Origin: Candidatus Aminicenantota bacterium
Lineage (GTDB): Bacteria > Acidobacteriota > Aminicenantia > Aminicenantales > UBA4085
DNA length: 51,650 nucleotides
Assembly: GCA_017883285.1 (NCBI GenBank)
Contig: JADGNV010000083.1
Span: 1-51,650, forward strand
Direction of reading: 5' to 3'
The first letter of the stretch is position 1, and each line of letters starts with the position of its first letter. Positions 27,465 through 37,428 of this stretch are shown here, one piece after another. The notes below the pieces were generated by a model. That model was not told the origin of the DNA and ran no database searches. It was given only the letters and a program-made list of their open reading frames with translations. The translations under genes and the position numbers were made by a program.

Positions 27465-29867
27465 TCAGTTGCCGAAGAAGCGGCCCCGCCGCTTGTCCTT
27501 GGCGTTCACCGGATTGGCGTCGAGGGCCCACATTCCCCGGCCGTGGGTGGCGATGACAACGATGTTGTCGCGGGGGTGGACGATCAGGTCGTGAACGTAG
27601 GTCGAAGGCAGGTTGGCTCCGAGGACCTGCCAGGTCTTGGCCCCGTCCGTCGTGACGTAGACGGCTTGGTCCGTGCCGACATACAGGATGTTCTTGTCGA
27701 CCGGGTCCTCGCGGATGACGTTCACCGGCCCGAGCGGGATGCCCTTCGAGATATCCACCCAGGTCTTTCCGTAGTCCTTGGATTTCCAGACGTACGGGGC
27801 GACGTCGTCGTCGCGCTTCCCGTTCTGGGTCATATAGACCGTCCCCAAATCGTACTGCGAGGCGACGAGGCGCGAGACCCACTTCTGATATGGGAGGCCG
27901 GCCGTGATCTCCTGCCAGGCCTTGCCGCCGTCCTTCGTGACCCACACCCGGCCGTCGTCCGTACCGGCGTAGATCAAGCCGTATTTGAGCGGCGATTCGG
28001 AGATGGCGAAGAGCGTGTGATACGGGATATCGCCCATTTCGGCGGCCGTGTTGTAGGTCAGGTCGGGGCTGATCTTTTCCCAGGTGTCCCCCCGGTCGAG
28101 CGTGCGGAAGAGGAACTGCATGCCGTGATAGACGATGTTCGCATTGTGCGGCGAAAGGATGAACGGCGCGAGCCACTGGCCCCGGAGCCGCGGCTCGTTC
28201 TCGAACTGGACCGGGAGCAGGATCTTGCTCAGCGGCCGCCCCGGCGCCGCGCCAGGCTTATCATATTCCGCGCGACTGATGGTGCCGTAGAAGCCGGCCG
28301 AATAGACGATATTGGGGTTGGACGGATCGATAGCCTGGTTCGAGCCCTCGCCCCCCGGCGCGCTTTCGAACCGCTGGGCGGGGATCCGGTCGCGGCCGCG
28401 GCTCAGGTCCACGGGGGCGCGGAAACTGCCGTGGTCCTGCATCGAGCCGTAGACCTTAAAGGGCGTGCCCATGTCGTAGGCGATGTTGAAGAACTGGCAG
28501 ACGGGCAAATTGTCCCGGAACGGCTTCCAAGTCATGCCCTTGTCGTAGGAGACGGCCAGGCCCTGGTCGAAGCCGTTGACCAGGTAATTGGAATTGTCGG
28601 GGTCGATCCAAAGGGCGTGGTGGTCGCCCCCGGAACTCCGGAGCCTACGGAACGTCTTTCCCCCGTCCGTGGACGTGTTCAGGCCGAGCCCCATGGTGTA
28701 GACCGTGTTCTCATCGTTGGGATCGACCCGGATCTGCCCGAACACCCAGCCGTAGGTGCCGGAGAGGTTTTCCATGTAGCTTTTCATCTCGGGCGTCACG
28801 GGACAGACAAGCTTCCAGGTCTCGCCCTTGTCGTCGGACCGGTAGACCGTGGCCCCCTTGATAAAGCCGGCCGAGGGCACACCGTAGGAATCGGCCTTTT
28901 CCTCCTCGGTCGCCTCGTGCGCCTTCTCGTAGTTGTCGACCAGGGCGTAGAGGACGTTGGGCTTGGTCTGGCAGATGTCGAGGCCGATGCGGCCGCGGAA
29001 CTTTGCCTCCGGCAGGCCGGCGTTGACCGGCTTCCAGGTCTTGCCGCCGTCGAGCGACTTGAAGATCCCGTTGTCCTTGGACAGGGGCTCGTTGCGCGGG
29101 TCGTTCCATTTCTTGCGCGTCCGCTGCCACAAGGCGGCATAGAGCGCCTCGTTGTTTTGGGGATCCATCCGCAGCTCGATGGCGCCCGTCCCGTCGTTGA
29201 TATAGAGGATCTTTTCCCAGGTCTTGCCGCCGTCGGTCGTCTTGTAGACGCCTCGATCGCGGTTGGTTGTCCATTCGCAGCCCGAGGCGGCGACGTAGAC
29301 GATGTCCGGGTTCTTGGGATGGACGACGATCCGGGCGATCGTGTTCGTCCCGGCCAGGCCCATATGCGCCCAGGTCTTGCCGCCGTCCACGGACTTGTAA
29401 ACGCCGACGCCGGACTGGGAGCTGCGGAAGATGTTGGCCTCGCCCGTCCCGATCCAGATGATCTTGGGATCGGAAGGCGCCAGGGCCAGGTTGCCGATGG
29501 CGGTCGAGGGCCCGTTCTCGAAAACCGGCTCCCAGGTCGTGCCTTCGTTCTCGGTTTTCCAGACGCCGCCCGAGGCGGTGGCGACGAACATGGTGTAATT
29601 CCGTCCCTTGGGCGCCACCACGGCGATGTCCGTCGACCGGCCGCTGACGTTGACGGGACCGAGGAACTGCCACTTCTCGTCCTTGAACTTGGAGACCTTT
29701 TCCATTTCAACGTGCTGGTCGTACATCTTCAGCCGGAGCTGCGGATCGGTGTTCGTGATCCGGGCCGGCCTGCGGACCTGTTGGGCAGAGATCGCCGCGA
29801 CCAGGGCCAGCACGCAAACGGCCAGGGCGATCGCCTTCGCGGGGAATGATTTCCGGATAGGGGCCAT
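27465..29867 (-). CDS. Exported sortilin/VPS10-like BNR-repeat protein (paralogue 2)
   Basis: Signal peptide; repeated VDGGKTW/TTDGGKTW motifs; same architecture as 13480..15855. Confidence 0.88.
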   Translation of the reverse strand: MAPIRKSFPAKAIALAVCVLALVAAISAQQVRRPARITNTDPQLRLKMYDQHVEMEKVSKFKDEKWQFLGPVNVSGRSTDIAVVAPKGRNYTMFVATASGGVWKTENEGTTWEPVFENGPSTAIGNLALAPSDPKIIWIGTGEANIFRSSQSGVGVYKSVDGGKTWAHMGLAGTNTIARIVVHPKNPDIVYVAASGCEWTTNRDRGVYKTTDGGKTWEKILYINDGTGAIELRMDPQNNEALYAALWQRTRKKWNDPRNEPLSKDNGIFKSLDGGKTWKPVNAGLPEAKFRGRIGLDICQTKPNVLYALVDNYEKAHEATEEEKADSYGVPSAGFIKGATVYRSDDKGETWKLVCPVTPEMKSYMENLSGTYGWVFGQIRVDPNDENTVYTMGLGLNTSTDGGKTFRRLRSSGGDHHALWIDPDNSNYLVNGFDQGLAVSYDKGMTWKPFRDNLPVCQFFNIAYDMGTPFKVYGSMQDHGSFRAPVDLSRGRDRIPAQRFESAPGGEGSNQAIDPSNPNIVYSAGFYGTISRAEYDKPGAAPGRPLSKILLPVQFENEPRLRGQWLAPFILSPHNANIVYHGMQFLFRTLDRGDTWEKISPDLTYNTAAEMGDIPYHTLFAISESPLKYGLIYAGTDDGRVWVTKDGGKAWQEITAGLPYQKWVSRLVASQYDLGTVYMTQNGKRDDDVAPYVWKSKDYGKTWVDISKGIPLGPVNVIREDPVDKNILYVGTDQAVYVTTDGAKTWQVLGANLPSTYVHDLIVHPRDNIVVIATHGRGMWALDANPVNAKDKRRGRFFGN

Positions 29868-30220
29868 GCGCTAACCTCCTTGGGGACGGGGCGACGCGAC
29901 CCGCCGCCCGGCTTGAACCGGCCCCATCTTACCGGCATATTTCGGTGGCAGTCAACTCCATACCGGAATTTCCACTCGATCCATGGCCGGCTTCGGCGAG
30001 CTGGGCACTACCGTCAAAATTCCATATCGCTATCCGGGCCATCCCGCTCGTCCTGTTTGCCGCCCTGGTCCTGTTTGTCGTAGGGATCCTGGCCAGGGAC
30101 AAAATTATCACCGGACTTCACAAACTCCGGCACCCACGGGCTGATAGCATCCGCCGCTGATCGGTTCGCCGGTCTTTTCCAGAAGAACGCGATCATGTTC
30201 ACGACCGGGCGGCCTTCGCC

Positions 30221-30250
30221 TTGACATCCGGCGAAGCCCGGCGCTATAGT
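30221..30250 (+). promoter_or_regulatory. Sigma70-like promoter of ABC exporter operon
   Basis: TTGACA (30221-30226), N18, TATAGT (30245-30250). Confidence 0.55.
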
Positions 30251-30271
30251 TCCGGATCCAGTTCCAAACGC

Positions 30272-32053
30272 ATGAGCCCCCTCTTTACACTCTTTTCATT
30301 TGTCCGCCCGTATCGGAAGAGGGCCGCCGCCGCCCTTCTCGGCCTGGCCCTGCTCGTCGTCATGGACTTGGCCATCCCCCGTCTCATTCAGAGGATCATC
30401 GACCAGGGGATCGCCCTCCACGACCCCGGCGTTGTCGTTCGGACGGCTCTGCTGATGCTCGGCATCTCGGTCCTGAGCGCGGTCATCGCCGTCCTCAACA
30501 ACATCCTGTCCGTGCAGGTCGGAGAGGGGGTGGCCCGTGACCTGCGCCAGGCGCTCTTCCGCAAGATTCAGACCTTTTCCTACGGTGACCTGGACCGGAT
30601 GAAGACGGGCCTTCTCATGGTCCGCCTGACCAGCGACACGTCCGCTCTCCAGCGCCTGACTCAAGTTTCCCTGCGCATCGGAACGCGGGCCCCGCTTTTG
30701 ATGATCGGGAGCCTCATCCTGATGGTCCGGACCAGCCCCAGCCTGGCCCTGACCATGCTGCCGCTTCTGGGTGTGACCTCGGCCATCCTGATCCTCTTCG
30801 TCCTGAAGATGGAGCCCCTGTTCCGATCCGTCCAGCAGAAGCTGGACCGGCTCAACACCGTCCTGCAGGAGAACATCGCCGGCGCCCGCCTAGTCAAGGC
30901 CTTCGTCCGGGCCGATTACGAGGGCGCGCGCTTCGGCGCGGCCAACGAGGAGCTGACCGGCCGTTCGGTCCGGGCCATGCGGTTCATGTCCATCCTCTCG
31001 CCGGCGCTGACGGTTTGCATCAATATTGGCATGGTCCTGGTCATCGGCGTCGGCGGCCGGCAGGCGATCGCCGGCCACATGTCGATCGGCCAGATCGTGG
31101 CCTTCACCAACTACCTGCTGACGACCATGACCCCCCTCATCATGATGGCCATGCTGTCAAACGTCTGGGCCGGAGGGCTGGCCTCGGCCAAGCGAGTCCG
31201 GGAGGTGCTGGCGACCGTCCCAGAAGTGCAGGACGCCCCGGATGCGGCGGACGTGCCCGCGGGCGTTCCGTCCCGCGTGGATTTTGAACATGTCTCATTC
31301 CATTACCGGAACGGCAGCGGGGCCGCGGTTCTTGAGGATGTCGATCTGGCGGTCGCGGCCGGCCGGACCGCGGCCGTCCTGGGCGCGACCGGATCGGGCA
31401 AGTCCAGCCTGGTCCTGCTCGTGCCCCGGCTTTACGACGTCACGGCAGGAAGCGTCCGCATCGACGGCGCGGACGTCCGGGGACTCCGCCAGGCGTCCCT
31501 GCTGGGCTCCATCGGACTCGTTCCCCAAGACACCGTTCTTTTCTCCGGCACCGTCCGCGACAACATCCGCTATGGCCGTCCGGACGCCGCGGAGGCGGAC
31601 GTCGTGGCCGCGGCCAAGACGGCCCAGGCCCACGAATTCATCATGGCCCTGCCCCAGGGTTACGACAGCCGCGTGGAAGCCCGCGGCGCGAATTTTTCGG
31701 GCGGGCAGAAACAACGGCTGGCCATCGCCCGGGCGCTCCTCCTCCGCCCCCGGGTCCTGATCCTCGACGACAGCACCAGCGCGGTCGACATCGAAACGGA
31801 AACGCGCATTCAGGCGGGCCTGGCGACGGACGATCCCCCGCGCATCACGTTTGTCGTGGCCCAACGCATCAGCACCGTCCTCAACGCCGATACGATCGTC
31901 GTCCTGGACAAGGGCCGCGTCGTGGCCCAGGGCGGCCATGGCGATTTAATCCAAACCTGCCCGATCTATCGGGAAATCTACGATTCGCAATTGGGCGATG
32001 AATCGGCCCCGGACGGGCCCGAGGACATCCCCGGCGGGAGGCCTCTGCCGTGA
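30272..32053 (+). CDS. ABC exporter half-transporter, degenerate Walker B (LDDSTS)
   Basis: Walker A GATGSGKSS, signature FSGGQKQRLAIARAL, Walker B VLILDDSTSAVD; ATG at 30272 preferred because the ORF-track start lies in the -35. Confidence 0.93.
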   Translation: MSPLFTLFSFVRPYRKRAAAALLGLALLVVMDLAIPRLIQRIIDQGIALHDPGVVVRTALLMLGISVLSAVIAVLNNILSVQVGEGVARDLRQALFRKIQTFSYGDLDRMKTGLLMVRLTSDTSALQRLTQVSLRIGTRAPLLMIGSLILMVRTSPSLALTMLPLLGVTSAILILFVLKMEPLFRSVQQKLDRLNTVLQENIAGARLVKAFVRADYEGARFGAANEELTGRSVRAMRFMSILSPALTVCINIGMVLVIGVGGRQAIAGHMSIGQIVAFTNYLLTTMTPLIMMAMLSNVWAGGLASAKRVREVLATVPEVQDAPDAADVPAGVPSRVDFEHVSFHYRNGSGAAVLEDVDLAVAAGRTAAVLGATGSGKSSLVLLVPRLYDVTAGSVRIDGADVRGLRQASLLGSIGLVPQDTVLFSGTVRDNIRYGRPDAAEADVVAAAKTAQAHEFIMALPQGYDSRVEARGANFSGGQKQRLAIARALLLRPRVLILDDSTSAVDIETETRIQAGLATDDPPRITFVVAQRISTVLNADTIVVLDKGRVVAQGGHGDLIQTCPIYREIYDSQLGDESAPDGPEDIPGGRPLP

Positions 32054-33882
32054 GCCGCCCGGTCGAGCGTACCGATAGCCGCGGCGTGCGTGCGGTCATG
32101 CAGCCGCCGCGTCATGGCGCCGTCCGCCGGATCGAGAAGGCCCGCCATCCCCGCCGGGCTTTGACCCGGCTGTTCTTCTACCTGGCCCCGTTCAAGGTAG
32201 CCATGGGCTTGGTCCTGGCCTTGGTTCTGGTTTACACCGCCCTGGGCCTGGCCGGGCCTTATCTGATGGGAGTGGCCATCGATCGGTTCCTCGCAGTGAA
32301 GCTGGTGGACGGCCTGACGACGATTGCTCTGGCCATGCTCGCGGCCTATGTCCTGAACAACCTGTTCCAGGCATGGGCCGGCTGGATCATGTCCGGCGTC
32401 TCGCAGAAATCCTTGCGAAACCTTCGCCAAGACCTCTTCCAGCGCCTTCAGGGCCTGCCCCTGGCCTTTTTCGACCGCAACCCGGCGGGCGAGCTGATGA
32501 GCCGCCTGACCAACGACATCGACGCCATCAACCAGGCCGTCTCCCAGAACATCACCTCGCTGGCTGCCAGCGTCCTGTCCATGGGCGGCATCCTGGCGGC
32601 CATGTTCATCCTCAACGCGGGCCTGGCCCTGGCCTCCCTGCTGGTCGTCCCGATCATGGCCTGGTTCGCCCAGTTCGTGGCCCGTTACACCCGCAAGGGG
32701 TTCCGCGAGCTGCAGAAGGTCCTGGGCGAGTTGAACGGCTTGGAGGAGGAGTCGATCAGCGGACTTAAAGTGATCAGCGCCTTCCGCCGCAACGATTCCG
32801 TGATGGCCGAATTCCAGGGGCGGAACCAGGCGGTTTACAAGGCCGGGGTGGCGGCCAATTCCTACGCCCTCCTGCTCATGCCGCTGTCGAACGTGCTGGG
32901 CAATTTCTTTGTCATCGTCCTGGCCGGCCTGGGCGGATGGCTGGCCTTGCGCGGGCTCGTCTCCGTCGGGATCATCGCCACCTTCATCGGCTATGGGCAA
33001 AGCTTCACCAATCCCTTGCGCCAGCTGGCCAACATGTATAATTCCATCCAGGCGGCCCTGGCCGGAGCCGAGCGCGTTTTCGAGATCATCGACACGCCCC
33101 CCGAGCCGGACGCCGCGGCGGGCTCCCCCCCTCCGGCGGCGGTGCGGGGGCATGTCCGCTTCGAGCATGTCGATTTCTCCTACGTACCCGGCCTGCCCGT
33201 CATTAAGGACATGTCCTTGGAGGCCCTCCCGGGGCAGACGATCGCCCTGGTCGGCCCGACCGGCGCCGGCAAGACGACGATCATCAACCTGCTGACCCGA
33301 TTCTACGAAATCGATCGCGGCCGGGTGACCATCGACGGCCGGGACATCCGCGATATGCCCAAGTCCGACTTGCGCCGCCTGTTGGGGCTGGTCCTGCAGG
33401 ACACGTTCCTCTTCGCCGATACCGTCATGGAAAACATCCGCTACGGCCGGCTCGAGGCGACGGACGAGGAGTGCATCAGGGCGGCTAGGACGGCCGAGGC
33501 GGACCACTTCATCCTCCGGCTCCCGCAGGGGTATCAGACCAACCTCTCCGAGCGGGCCGGCAACATCAGCCAGGGCCAGCGCCAGCTCCTGGCCATCGCC
33601 CGGGCCATCCTGGCCGATCCGGCCATCCTGATCCTGGACGAGGCCACGAGCAGCGTCGATACCCGGACGGAATCCCGAATTCAGAAAGCCCTTCTGACCC
33701 TGATGAAAGGACGGACAAGCTTCGTCATCGCCCATCGCCTCAGCACCATCCGCGAGGCGGACCGCGTGGTGGTCATCGACCGGGGGGCCGTCGTCGAGGA
33801 GGGGACGCACCGGGAGCTCCTGGATAAAAAGGGATTCTACGATCATCTCTACCGGAGTCAATTCAAGGGACTGGCGATCTGA
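32050..33882 (+). CDS. ABC exporter half-transporter, canonical Walker B
   Basis: Walker A GPTGAGKTT, signature ISQGQRQLLAIARAI, Walker B ILILDEATSSVD; GTG start overlaps previous stop. Confidence 0.94.
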   Translation: MSRPVERTDSRGVRAVMQPPRHGAVRRIEKARHPRRALTRLFFYLAPFKVAMGLVLALVLVYTALGLAGPYLMGVAIDRFLAVKLVDGLTTIALAMLAAYVLNNLFQAWAGWIMSGVSQKSLRNLRQDLFQRLQGLPLAFFDRNPAGELMSRLTNDIDAINQAVSQNITSLAASVLSMGGILAAMFILNAGLALASLLVVPIMAWFAQFVARYTRKGFRELQKVLGELNGLEEESISGLKVISAFRRNDSVMAEFQGRNQAVYKAGVAANSYALLLMPLSNVLGNFFVIVLAGLGGWLALRGLVSVGIIATFIGYGQSFTNPLRQLANMYNSIQAALAGAERVFEIIDTPPEPDAAAGSPPPAAVRGHVRFEHVDFSYVPGLPVIKDMSLEALPGQTIALVGPTGAGKTTIINLLTRFYEIDRGRVTIDGRDIRDMPKSDLRRLLGLVLQDTFLFADTVMENIRYGRLEATDEECIRAARTAEADHFILRLPQGYQTNLSERAGNISQGQRQLLAIARAILADPAILILDEATSSVDTRTESRIQKALLTLMKGRTSFVIAHRLSTIREADRVVVIDRGAVVEEGTHRELLDKKGFYDHLYRSQFKGLAI

Positions 33883-33900
33883 GGCCAGAATCATTGCGCG

Positions 33901-33929
33901 TTGACAACGCCCTTTTTTCCCGGTATACA
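33901..33929 (+). promoter_or_regulatory. Sigma70-like promoter
   Basis: TTGACA, N17, TATACA upstream of 33953. Confidence 0.55.
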
Positions 33930-33952
33930 TCCGAACGCAGGCCGAACCGAGC

Positions 33953-35467
33953 ATGCCAGCCGATACCCCGTCGATCCGGATCGAATTCCAGGGCAAATAC
34001 GTCTACCTCGGCCTGATATTCCTCCTGGCGGCGGCCCTCCTCTTCTCCAACCTGTGGGTCGGCGACCTCGGATTGGATTCGGCCGCCTACGCCACCATCT
34101 CGCGCGCGGTCCTGAGAACGCACGACTGGGTGGTGCCGCATTATGAGCATTGCGCCCAGTTCCAGGACTGCTGGCTCCATCCGCCGCTCTTCTACTGGAT
34201 GACGGCCGCGAGCTTCAAGATTTTCGGCGTCACCGAATTCGCCGCCCGCTTCGTTTCCGCCCTCCTCGGGCTGGGCACCATTCTGCTCGTCTACCTAATC
34301 GCCTGGGGCGCCGGGAGGTCGCACAAATCCGGCTTCGCGGCGGCCTTCGTCCTGCTGACGACCCAGCCGTTTCTCGAGCTCTGCCGGAAATGCCAGATCG
34401 ACATCCCCCTGACGTTTTTCCTGACTCTCACCGTGTATTTCTTCCGGCTGGCCGTCCAGAAGAGGAAGATCTTCTTCATCCCCACCGGGATCGCCGCCGG
34501 ACTGGCGACCCTGACCAAGGGCCTGCCTGCGCTCGGAATCCTGGGTGTCATCGGCCTCTATTTCCTCTTCAAGCGTGATTTCAAATTCTTCTTCAGCCTC
34601 CGCCTGCTCTCTCTCCTGGCCGCCTTCGTCCTGACCATCGGCCTGTGGCTTGTGCCGCTCCTCCTCGCCGGCCGGTTCGACGAATTCGTTCGTGCCTATT
34701 TCGGCGGGCAGATCTGGGGCGTGCTCACGGGCCCTTCCGCCGCTCGAAAAGGCCTCTTCGCCGGCGGCCTCAAGGACTATCTCTGGTATCTCGGCGCGTT
34801 GGCCCAGAGATACTGGCCCTGGCTGCCCGTTCTCGCCGTCTCCCTCTATCTCGCCCTCAAGAGACGGAAGGAACAGCCGTTCGGAACGGTGGTCCTGCTG
34901 TGGATCCTGGTGTTTCTGGCCTTCTTCAGCGCCGCGACCCTCAAGTTCTTCCGGTATATGGCCCCGCTCTATCCCGCTTTCGCTCTTCTCATCGGATTGA
35001 CTCTGGGCGACCGGCTGAAGGACGCGACGTTCCGGAAGCTGGTCCATGCCTCGCTGGGGCTCCTGGCCGGGCTGCTGTTCGCCGTGTCGCTCTTCCCGCT
35101 TTATTTCGGAAAGATCAACGCCCCCGACAAGAGCGAGATCAAGAAGCTCGCGCCCTACATCCGTCTGCTCGTCGGCGAAAATGAGCCGGTCTCGGTCTAC
35201 CGGCTCAATTATTGGACCACGATGGCCGATTTCGCGTTCTACGTCGACCGCCCCATCCGGAACGTGGGCCGGGAGGAAGAGTTCTTCCGCTCCCTGGTGC
35301 AAGGCGGGCGCTATGGCTATTTGAAAAAGAGCGACTTTGCGAAATGGGCCCCGGAGGACCGGGAGCATTTTCCGCCCCTTATCGCGACCGAAAACTTCGT
35401 CCTGATCACGAACGCCGAAAACCGGAACGCCCAGCTCGCCAAGGTCCTGCCCTTCCCGATCTATTAG
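33953..35467 (+). CDS. GT39/ArnT-like membrane glycosyltransferase
   Basis: Multiple TM segments; GLDSAAYATISRAVLRTHDWVVPHYEHCAQFQDCWLHPPLFYWMTAASFKIFGVTEFAARFVSALLG. Confidence 0.88.
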   Translation: MPADTPSIRIEFQGKYVYLGLIFLLAAALLFSNLWVGDLGLDSAAYATISRAVLRTHDWVVPHYEHCAQFQDCWLHPPLFYWMTAASFKIFGVTEFAARFVSALLGLGTILLVYLIAWGAGRSHKSGFAAAFVLLTTQPFLELCRKCQIDIPLTFFLTLTVYFFRLAVQKRKIFFIPTGIAAGLATLTKGLPALGILGVIGLYFLFKRDFKFFFSLRLLSLLAAFVLTIGLWLVPLLLAGRFDEFVRAYFGGQIWGVLTGPSAARKGLFAGGLKDYLWYLGALAQRYWPWLPVLAVSLYLALKRRKEQPFGTVVLLWILVFLAFFSAATLKFFRYMAPLYPAFALLIGLTLGDRLKDATFRKLVHASLGLLAGLLFAVSLFPLYFGKINAPDKSEIKKLAPYIRLLVGENEPVSVYRLNYWTTMADFAFYVDRPIRNVGREEEFFRSLVQGGRYGYLKKSDFAKWAPEDREHFPPLIATENFVLITNAENRNAQLAKVLPFPIY

Positions 35468-35575
35468 GCCGCGGCGCGGTTGCGGAGGGGCCCCCCTCGA
35501 GGGCGCCGGGCTTCCCAGGATGGACATTGACAGCTCAAGGAGAAATGGGGTATTTCTATCCGCGAGTCATCAAAA

Positions 35576-36757
35576 ATGTTGTTGCCGACGGATCGGAAAA
35601 AAAGCCGCAATCTTTTGATATTTTTGCTGGCGTTGGTTTCCTACGGCATCATCGTCAGCGTTTTTCCCTTCGATTATCACGATTCGGATTCCTCGTGCTA
35701 CAGCCGCATTTCTCAGGAATTGGCCTATGAGCCTCTCTCGGCGTGGTGCGCGCCACAATGGTGGGGGCATGGAGGCAATCAGGGACTCTTCCGAGATCAT
35801 CCGCCGGGGCTATTCTGGCTGCCGGCCCTCCTCGTCCGGGCCGGGGTCAAGGATTCCCGGGCCGCCCTCTGCGCGAACTTCATCTACATTCTTCTCTGCC
35901 TGTATTTTCTCTTCAAGCTCGCCGGCGTCTTGGGAGATTCCGCCCTGGGATGGGCCGCGGTCTTCGGTTTTGTCCTGACGCCCATTTTCATGCAGTACCT
36001 GATCCGGGCCAATCATGAACAGCCGTTGAATCTGGCCGTCGTGGCCGGTCTCTATGGACTGTCCCGCAGTTCTCGGTCTTTCCGCTACAAGGCCCTTTTT
36101 GTCGCGGCGCTCATTTTTGCGGTGTTCATCAAGGGATTCAGCGCGGTCATCCTTTCGATTCTGGCCTTCCTCTTCTGGCTTATCCTTTCGCGAAACAGGA
36201 AAACGGTCTCTCTGATCGTCATCGCCCATCTTATCTTGCTGGCGACCGTCGCCCTTTTTGAATGGTGGTATCGGGGCGTCACTCAATCCAGCTTTTTGTC
36301 CGTCTACGTCGCCTTTCAGGGGGGAAGGACCGTTCAGGCCGCTTTTCTCCCTCTGCACAAAATATACAACTTCTTGTGGTACGCCGCCCGAGTCTTATGG
36401 TTTTCCGCTCCGTGGGTTCATTTCCTATTCTATGGGCTCTACAAATATGGGAAGGAAAAACTCTCCCTTATCAAGGACACGTTCATCCAATTTCTTCTCC
36501 TGGGCTCGCTATCCATCATGGCTTTCATCTCGCTGTCGGACCGCAAGGCGGACCGGTATATCTTTCCCGCCTATCTTTTGTTCTCTTTGGCCGGCGTCTA
36601 TGTCCTCTCCAAGATGAAGCCCAAATTTCTATTATTTTTCCAGCGGCAAGAGAAACGCCTTCCCTGGATATTGGCTCTTGGGCTTGTCGTCTTTTCCTTT
36701 CTCAGCATATTCATCGACAACCATTTTTATAAATTCATCCGCTTTTGGCCAAATTAG
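35576..36757 (+). CDS. GT39-like membrane glycosyltransferase (second, divergent)
   Basis: Multi-TM; FDYHDSDSSCYSRISQELAYEPL..GNQGLFRDHPPGLFWLPALLVRAGV. Confidence 0.8.
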   Translation: MLLPTDRKKSRNLLIFLLALVSYGIIVSVFPFDYHDSDSSCYSRISQELAYEPLSAWCAPQWWGHGGNQGLFRDHPPGLFWLPALLVRAGVKDSRAALCANFIYILLCLYFLFKLAGVLGDSALGWAAVFGFVLTPIFMQYLIRANHEQPLNLAVVAGLYGLSRSSRSFRYKALFVAALIFAVFIKGFSAVILSILAFLFWLILSRNRKTVSLIVIAHLILLATVALFEWWYRGVTQSSFLSVYVAFQGGRTVQAAFLPLHKIYNFLWYAARVLWFSAPWVHFLFYGLYKYGKEKLSLIKDTFIQFLLLGSLSIMAFISLSDRKADRYIFPAYLLFSLAGVYVLSKMKPKFLLFFQRQEKRLPWILALGLVVFSFLSIFIDNHFYKFIRFWPN

Positions 36758-36879
36758 CCGTTCTAAGAATATTGCGTCCCGGTAAAAATCTTAAGCCCTA
36801 GGCCCGGTTCGGAGCCCTTGCCGATCGTTCCCCGTTCATGGATTTGACACCTTTCCCGCCCTTTGATAATCTCCGAACG

Positions 36880-37428
36880 ATGAACGCGCCCAACGTCCTG
36901 ACCTTGCTCCGGATCGCCCTGATCCCCTTCCTGATGGTCACGCTCCTCGCGTCGTTCCGGGGCCACGAGTTCGTCGCGCTCGGGATCTTCCTCCTGGCGT
37001 CCCTCACCGACACCGTGGACGGCTTCTGGGCTCGGCGGACGAACCAGATCACGACCCTCGGCCAGCTCCTCGACCCCATCGCCGACAAGCTCCTGATCAT
37101 GGCCGCCTTCGTCTGCCTTGTCGAGGCCGGCCACGTGCCGTCCTGGATGGCGGTCGTGATCATCGGCCGTGAGATCGCCGTTACGGGCTTCCGGGCCATC
37201 GCCGCCTCCAAGGGGACGGTCATCCCCGCCACCTGGCCGGGAAAGGTCAAGATGGCCCTGGAGACGATCACGATCTCGCTTCTGATTTTGGGGAAAGAGC
37301 TCCTGGGCCCATATTTCGCGGCCGGCAAGATCGGCCTCTGGCTGGTGATCGCCGCGGCCGTCTATTCCGCGGGCGAGATCTTCGTCAAGTACGGCCCGCG
37401 GCTCCTCAAAGAACCCTCAAGCGATTGA
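36880..37428 (+). CDS. pgsA: CDP-diacylglycerol-glycerol-3-phosphate 3-phosphatidyltransferase
   Basis: MNAPNVLTLLRIALIPFLMVTLL..LTDTVDGFWARRTNQITTLGQLLDPIADKLL (CDP-alcohol phosphatidyltransferase motif). Confidence 0.92.
   Translation: MNAPNVLTLLRIALIPFLMVTLLASFRGHEFVALGIFLLASLTDTVDGFWARRTNQITTLGQLLDPIADKLLIMAAFVCLVEAGHVPSWMAVVIIGREIAVTGFRAIAASKGTVIPATWPGKVKMALETITISLLILGKELLGPYFAAGKIGLWLVIAAAVYSAGEIFVKYGPRLLKEPSSD

Noticed and set aside
29945-30160. 71-aa plus-strand ORF with one TM segment
   Set aside because: Weak start context, no recognised family, lies between a minus-strand gene start and the ABC promoter; not supportable as a gene
31978-33996. 672-aa minus-strand ORF
   Set aside because: Antisense to the second ABC half-transporter
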